This document shows positions 15,408-18,482 of a DNA stretch of 18,482 nt, piece by piece (the stretch's first letter is position 1; every line of letters starts with the position of its first letter). Source of the stretch: Mageeibacillus sp. UBA6980. Its GTDB lineage: Bacteria > Bacillota > Clostridia > Saccharofermentanales > Saccharofermentanaceae. The notes beneath the pieces were generated by a model. It made no database searches. It saw only the letters and a program-made list of their open reading frames with translations, and was not told the origin of the DNA. The position numbers were made by a program, and so were the translations under genes. The DNA is taken from contig DJYK01000004.1 of NCBI GenBank assembly GCA_002450095.1, positions 1 through 18,482 of the forward strand, read 5' to 3'.

Positions 15408-16139
15408 ATGGATTACACAGAGGAACTTAAGGAAAGACTTAAGGCTAATGTCGCACGCGTAAGGACCGATATAGCCGATGCCTGCCGTGAAGCGGGAAGG
15501 AAAGAGGATTCCGTAAAGTTGATCGGAGTCTCGAAGGTCTTTCCCGTTGAATATGCAGAGGCGGCTGTAGCGGGAGGTCTTAAGGATCTCGGAGAGAACA
15601 GGGTACAGGAACTTGTTCCTAAGATAGACAGGCTTAATGAGCTCGGTCTTACTCCTAACTGGCATCTTATAGGCACACTGCAGCGCAATAAGGTCAAATA
15701 CATAATAGGAAAGACATATCTCATCCATTCGGTAAATACGATCGATCTGGCTCGTGAGATTTCCATAAGATCCGAAGCGTCGGGTATCGTAACGGATATC
15801 CTCCTTCAAGGAAATATCTCCGGTGAAGAGAGTAAGCACGGTTTTGCTCCCGATGAACTTACTGCGGCCGTACAAGCCGTCAATGATATGCCGGGTGTCC
15901 GTATGAGAGGCCTTATGACAATGGCTCCCATTGAAATTCATAAAGGTGAAGCAAGACCTGTATTCGAGAATACGCGCATTATCTTTGAGAGATTAAGATC
16001 CGAAGTCAAGGATCCTTCTTCATGGGATACTCTGTCCATGGGAATGAGCGGAGATTTTAAAGAAGCGATACTCGAAGGCAGTACATGCGTACGCATCGGG
16101 ACTTCAATATTCGGCGATCGTAACGCCTATATCAAGTAA
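15408..16139 (+). CDS. yggS: YggS family PLP-homeostasis protein
   Basis: A 243-residue PLP-binding protein of the YggS/PROSC family with a single alanine-racemase-like TIM barrel. LIGVSKVF places Lys43 as the PLP-binding lysine. LGENRVQEL, NWHLIGTLQRNK, HSVNT, GLMTMAP, SMGMSGDFKEAI and VRIGTSIFG are the family motifs in the expected order. It acts in the cytosol, buffering free pyridoxal phosphate and amino-acid balance, and has no known catalytic activity. The frame stays open upstream to 15288, but that stretch is inside the HlyD-like gene. The ATG at 15408, one base after that gene's stop and preceded by AGGTGG (15396-15401), gives the standard N-terminus. Yggs-sepF adjacency is conserved across Gram-positive bacteria. 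B. subtilis calls it ylmE. Confidence 0.95.
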   Translation: MDYTEELKERLKANVARVRTDIADACREAGRKEDSVKLIGVSKVFPVEYAEAAVAGGLKDLGENRVQELVPKIDRLNELGLTPNWHLIGTLQRNKVKYIIGKTYLIHSVNTIDLAREISIRSEASGIVTDILLQGNISGEESKHGFAPDELTAAVQAVNDMPGVRMRGLMTMAPIEIHKGEARPVFENTRIIFERLRSEVKDPSSWDTLSMGMSGDFKEAILEGSTCVRIGTSIFGDRNAYIK

Positions 16140-16144
16140 TATTT

Positions 16145-16180
16145 CGACACTTTTGTTACAGAAAAATGTCGTTATTTTCT
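16145..16180 (+). terminator. weak terminator-like hairpin after yggS
   Basis: CGACA (16145-16149) pairs with TGTCG (16167-16171), extended inside by TTTT/AAAA with one mismatch, and TTATTTTCT follows. An overlapping alternative uses ACAGAAAAAT (16158-16167) with ATTTTCTGT. The AT-rich stems make termination leaky. Confidence 0.4.
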
Positions 16181-16206
16181 GTTCATTTACAGATAATCAA
16201 ATGTTC

Positions 16207-16235
16207 TTGAACTAGTGATTTTCGATTAGTATCAT
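16207..16235 (+). promoter_or_regulatory. sepF promoter
   Basis: TTGAAC (16207-16212), a 17-base gap and TATCAT (16230-16235) predict transcription from about 16242, giving a 60-base leader before the sepF ATG. The leader contains TAGGAGG at 16285-16291. Confidence 0.65.
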
Positions 16236-16301
16236 ACACTCGTACTTTATATCAACTCACGCGGGTATGTGGGATGAAAACAATTAGGAGGAACAATAAC
16301 A

Positions 16302-16799
16302 ATGCGCAGTTTTGGTGAGATTTTCAGAACATTTTTCGATGAGGACGTTGAGGAAACACCTGTAAACGGTTATGACCCTGAGGAATATGATGAGCCTATC
16401 GGTGAGGAATACATTCCGGGCGATTATGATAGGGGTTATGATGAGGAGACAATGATCCAGCCTGAGACACAGAGTTATGTACAGCAGCCTGTTGCTTCTG
16501 CTATCCCTGTAAGATCAGCTTCTACCGCTACAGTAGTTATGCTCTCACCCTACGATATCAGAACATCTCAGATAGTTTGTGATCACATCCGTGAAGGTCA
16601 CATCGTTATCTGCAACCTCACACCTAATGCTAATAACCAGCGTGTTGTTGACTATATCTCCGGTGCGGTTTACTCTCTCGACGGAAAGATCGAGCCTACA
16701 CCTGTAAAGACAACATTCGTTTGCACACCTAAGCAGGTTGAGCTTATCGTCGGCAATCAGTCCGGTGAGGAAGAGACAACAAGAGTTTCTGCTCTCTGA
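16302..16799 (+). CDS. sepF: cell division protein SepF
   Basis: A 165-residue cytoplasmic division protein that tethers FtsZ to the membrane and forms rings or arcs at the septum. Residues 1-14 (MRSFGEIFRTFFDE) fit the amphipathic membrane-targeting helix. Residues about 15-70 are an acidic Glu/Tyr/Pro-rich linker. Residues about 73-150 are the SepF/DUF552 core (TVVMLSPYDIRTSQIVCDHI, VVDYISGAVYSLDG, FVCTPKQVELI), which dimerises and binds the FtsZ tail. A strong ribosome binding site, its own promoter and its own terminator suggest control separate from the yggS operon. Frequent aca, cct and gtt codons resemble the secreted protein at 1473-3443 and may reflect high expression. The rest of the usual division cluster (ylmG, ylmH, divIVA) does not follow. 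Confidence 0.93.
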   Translation: MRSFGEIFRTFFDEDVEETPVNGYDPEEYDEPIGEEYIPGDYDRGYDEETMIQPETQSYVQQPVASAIPVRSASTATVVMLSPYDIRTSQIVCDHIREGHIVICNLTPNANNQRVVDYISGAVYSLDGKIEPTPVKTTFVCTPKQVELIVGNQSGEEETTRVSAL

Positions 16800-16826
16800 C
16801 AGATCTCCACAGTTCAAAAGATTGTT

Positions 16827-16856
16827 AAGGACCGGGATTAGTATCCCGGTTCTTTT
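16827..16856 (+). terminator. intrinsic terminator after sepF
   Basis: A 12-bp stem with one G-T pair (16827-16838 with 16843-16854, core ACCGGGAT/ATCCCGGT) and a TAGT tetraloop runs into CTTTTA. Confidence 0.88.
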
Positions 16857-16857
16857 A

Positions 16858-16866
16858 TGGTATGAT
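16858..16866 (+). promoter_or_regulatory. extended -10 promoter element before the PhoU-like gene
   Basis: TGGTATGAT follows the sepF terminator immediately and lies 33 bases before the ATG at 16899. Any -35 region would fall inside the terminator stem, and no good match is seen there. Confidence 0.45.
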
Positions 16867-16898
16867 AAAAACATAATCCTTTTACCGGGGAGACGGGT

Positions 16899-17528
16899 AT
16901 GAAGCAGACTGACCGCGATTTTATTTTTTCATGTATCAATCGTATTTGCCAGGCTCTCATAAATGAAGCTGAAGTGTTGTGTGAATTCATAGATGATTAT
17001 GAAGATCGTGAGATGATAACAAGGCACGTGGCTTCTTTTGAAGATGATGCGGATAATATCAAGCACGAAGTGGAATTCTATTATCAGGATAACAGGCTTT
17101 ATCGAGAGCCTGAATGCATGATGCTCCTTGATGTTGTTTATGCGATCGAGAAGTGTACCGATATCATTTACGATGTTGCCAAGACATTTATCAGACTCAA
17201 TATCCTCGAGGTAAAGGATTGCATCATATCGAGTTTCATGAGTGCCGGTACGGGAGCCGTAAAGATGACCGAACTCATGGAGATAATGAGGACTACAAGA
17301 ACCGGGACTCCCATCAAGGATCTTATCGAATTGGATCACTACAGCATAGAATATATGAGAATCTACGATCTCAATATGAATAAGCTCTATGTTGACGGGA
17401 CTGATCCTCTCGAGGTGATGAGATGGACGGCTGTCTATGATGTATTTAAGGATCTGTTTTCCTCATATGAAGCGGTTGCCGAGCAATGCGGCAAATACAG
17501 TATACTGATGGATGGTTCGGCAATATGA
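16899..17528 (+). CDS. PhoU / DUF47-like helical protein
   Basis: A 209-residue, all-helical, soluble protein. The stretch ALINEAEVLCEFIDDYEDRE, then FEDDADNIKHEVEFYY and LLDVVYAIEKCTDIIYDVAK, follows the PhoU/DUF47 pattern, in which acidic E-x-x-x-D motifs on adjacent helices bind metal clusters. Such proteins regulate phosphate uptake, often paired with a Pit-type transporter. No transporter gene is next to it here. The match is by pattern, not by strong signature. The ribosome binding site GGGGAG at 16887-16892 sets the start. Its stop overlaps the cytidine deaminase start (ATGA), so the two are translationally linked. Confidence 0.6.
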   Translation: MKQTDRDFIFSCINRICQALINEAEVLCEFIDDYEDREMITRHVASFEDDADNIKHEVEFYYQDNRLYREPECMMLLDVVYAIEKCTDIIYDVAKTFIRLNILEVKDCIISSFMSAGTGAVKMTELMEIMRTTRTGTPIKDLIELDHYSIEYMRIYDLNMNKLYVDGTDPLEVMRWTAVYDVFKDLFSSYEAVAEQCGKYSILMDGSAI

Positions 17529-17950
17529 GAACATATGAAGTAACTGATGAAGACAGGGATCTCATCAAAGAAGCGTATAAGACTCTCGAGAGAGCCAGAG
17601 TTCCGGGTAACTTCTTCCATACCGTCGGCTGTTGTCTGAAGGCGAAGGACGGTACTCTGTATCACGGCGTCAACTGCGACTGTATTCACGGCTCTTGTGC
17701 GGAATTTATTGCAGTAGGGAACGCGATAAGTTCCGGTTGCCACGATTTTGATACTATCGTTTCCGTGCACCCTGACGGCCCCGCAGGATTGTTCTCGCCG
17801 TGCGGCAACTGCCGTCAGATGCTGATGGAATACAGTCCAGACATTAAGGTCATTCTTGCCGATGAGAATGAGAATATAATCAAGACGGATATCAAAGAAT
17901 TATTGCCTCTTGCATGGACAAGGCTTCCAACAGGCGATCTGATGCATTAA
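17525..17950 (+). CDS. cytidine deaminase family protein (blasticidin-S deaminase-like)
   Basis: A 141-residue zinc-dependent deaminase of nucleosides. HGSCAEF gives zinc ligand Cys58 and catalytic Glu60; SPCGNCRQ gives zinc ligands Cys93 and Cys96. The surrounding GVNCDCIHGSCAEFIAVGNA and GLFSPCGNCRQMLMEYSPDIKVIL are closest to the blasticidin-S-deaminase-like branch rather than classical Cdd, so the substrate could be cytidine or a related compound. The frame extends upstream to 17486, but ATG 17525, overlapping the previous stop, gives the natural N-terminus MRTYEVTDEDRDLI. Only a weak GGATGG ribosome binding site is visible. The role is probably pyrimidine salvage. No terminator lies between its stop and the ssrA promoter. 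Confidence 0.87.
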   Translation: MRTYEVTDEDRDLIKEAYKTLERARVPGNFFHTVGCCLKAKDGTLYHGVNCDCIHGSCAEFIAVGNAISSGCHDFDTIVSVHPDGPAGLFSPCGNCRQMLMEYSPDIKVILADENENIIKTDIKELLPLAWTRLPTGDLMH

Positions 17951-17974
17951 TGGTATAGATTAAGTAATTTATTG

Positions 17975-17983
17975 TGTTATAAT
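17975..17983 (+). promoter_or_regulatory. ssrA extended -10 promoter
   Basis: TGTTATAAT is a perfect -10 with the TGn extension, predicting initiation near 17990, a few bases before the mature tmRNA 5' end. TAGATT at 17956-17961 could be a poor -35. Confidence 0.7.
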
Positions 17984-17996
17984 AACATTCCCATAT

Positions 17997-18369
17997 GGGG
18001 GTGTACTGGTTTCGACGGGGTTGTTGAGACCGGGAAAGCGGGTGGTGGATTCTCGTTGGCCACCTTAAAAAACGGGAAACGCAAGTAATTGCAAACGACA
18101 CACAGCTCGTAGCAGCGTAATTTTGCTACCGTCTTCTCTGACCATCTGCCATTAGAGAAAGACGCAGTCGGCAGACCTTACCTGTGAGAGGTTAAACAGG
18201 ACCACCTCGGAAGCAAAGCTTTGAGCTTCCGTTGTACTTATGAAGCTACCGGCGGGCACACCTGACAGCGGGTTATGTCCAAAGGGAATCCTTTAAACAC
18301 TGTCTGCACCCGGAGACGTCCCGGTGGAAATAGTTTCGGACAGGGGTTCGATTCCCCTCATCTCCACCA
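17997..18369 (+). ncRNA. ssrA: transfer-messenger RNA (tmRNA)
   Basis: A one-piece tmRNA of 373 bases that rescues stalled ribosomes with SmpB. The 5' end GGGGGTG (17997-18003), followed by TACTGGTTTCGACGGGG, pairs with CATCTCC (18359-18365) to form the tRNA-like acceptor stem, with encoded ACCA at 18366-18369. The T arm AGGGG-TTCGATT-CCCCT precedes it. Between them lie the tag reading frame (18091-18120) and GC-rich stretches expected for pseudoknots. The 5' end is set by acceptor-stem pairing, not by mapped ends. Confidence 0.96.
18091..18120 (+). CDS. tmRNA proteolysis-tag reading frame
   Basis: Inside tmRNA, the resume codon GCA opens ANDTQLVAA followed by TAA, added after the alanine carried by tmRNA to give AANDTQLVAA. 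The AND start fits the common ANDxxx form. The C-terminal VAA is close to the usual LAA read by ClpXP-type proteases. Confidence 0.9.
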   Translation, partial: ANDTQLVAA

Positions 18370-18379
18370 AAATCGACAG

Positions 18380-18417
18380 ATACCGCTTGATCTAATAAGG
18401 TCGGGCGGTATTATTGT
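18380..18417 (+). terminator. terminator after ssrA
   Basis: ATACCGCTTGATC (18380-18392) pairs with GGTCGGGCGGTAT (18399-18411) over 13 positions, including three G-T pairs, with a TAATAA loop. The tail TATTGTAA is only moderately T-rich. Confidence 0.65.
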
Positions 18418-18419
18418 AA

Positions 18420-18428
18420 TGGTATAAT
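18420..18428 (+). promoter_or_regulatory. extended -10 promoter for the gene at the right edge
   Basis: TGGTATAAT has a perfect -10 and a TGn extension, 46 bases before the ATG at 18475. No -35 is evident, since that position lies in the terminator stem. Confidence 0.5.
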
Positions 18429-18474
18429 TGGATTGTCAGTAAGATAAATCAGAAGATAAATTATGGAGAAAACA

Positions 18475-18482
18475 ATGATCAA
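18475..18482 (+). CDS. start of an unknown gene, cut by the window edge
   Basis: ATG at 18475 follows GGAG (18465-18468) by six bases and has a promoter upstream. Only two full codons (Met-Ile) are present, so the product cannot be named. An in-frame ATG at 18463 is possible but has a weaker ribosome binding site. Confidence 0.5.

Noticed and set aside
15363..15941. Minus-strand open frame opposite yggS
   Set aside because: It overlaps a well-conserved gene entirely and shows no domain or initiation signal.

Overview
This window looks like chromosome from a Gram-positive Clostridia-type Firmicute. The signs are a sepF gene next to yggS, a Gram-positive PolY/YolD pair with a LexA box of the Bacillus type, a YfhO-family membrane protein, DUF4214 surface proteins, AGGAGG-type ribosome binding sites, intrinsic terminators and a one-piece tmRNA. 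A Lachnospiraceae or Saccharofermentans/Oscillospiraceae-like source is plausible, but the sequence alone does not settle the family. Every convincing gene is on the + strand.

Layout. (1) Bases 1-182: a 62-bp-period repeat cut by the window edge, then the leader of a histidine phosphatase gene (183-767). (2) Bases 768-1472: a decayed stretch holding the front of an SRPBCC-family gene joined to the tail of a DUF4143-type ATPase. (3) Bases 1473-3443: a large secreted protein with Ig-like domains, a Pro/Glu linker and a C-terminal DUF4214 domain, closed by a strong terminator. (4) Bases 3532-5492: an SOS-type mutagenesis cassette of a Y-family DNA polymerase overlapping a YolD-like gene, with a good promoter and a LexA box. 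(5) Bases 5563-6432: a second secreted DUF4214 protein, made of two such units and nothing else, with its own terminator. (6) Bases 6565-10727: two large membrane proteins (DUF6056-like and YfhO-like), probably for envelope glycosylation. (7) Bases 10775-11851: an orphan PTS IIC-like membrane protein. (8) Bases 11901-16139: a tight four-gene run of tandem-ACT protein, PLP-dependent aluminium-resistance/methionine-gamma-lyase-family enzyme, HlyD-like single-pass envelope protein and the PLP-homeostasis protein YggS. (9) Bases 16302-16799: sepF with its own promoter and terminator. (10) Bases 16899-17950: a PhoU/DUF47-like gene overlapping a blasticidin-S-deaminase-like cytidine deaminase. (11) Bases 17997-18369: tmRNA (ssrA), then a terminator and the first codons of another gene.

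How the parts relate. Two themes recur: the cell surface (DUF4214 proteins, YfhO/DUF6056 glycosylation pair, HlyD-like protein, SepF) and pyridoxal phosphate (MGL-family enzyme plus YggS in one run). The polymerase cassette sits between the two DUF4214 genes but has its own SOS control. Six of the transcription units appear to be driven by an extended -10 element, TGnTATnAT. I see no complete mobile element, no cas genes and no clear defence system. The most interesting items are the two DUF4214 surface proteins, the four-gene ACT/PLP/HlyD/YggS operon, the LexA box that redefines the polymerase start, and the scrambled gene remnants near the left edge.
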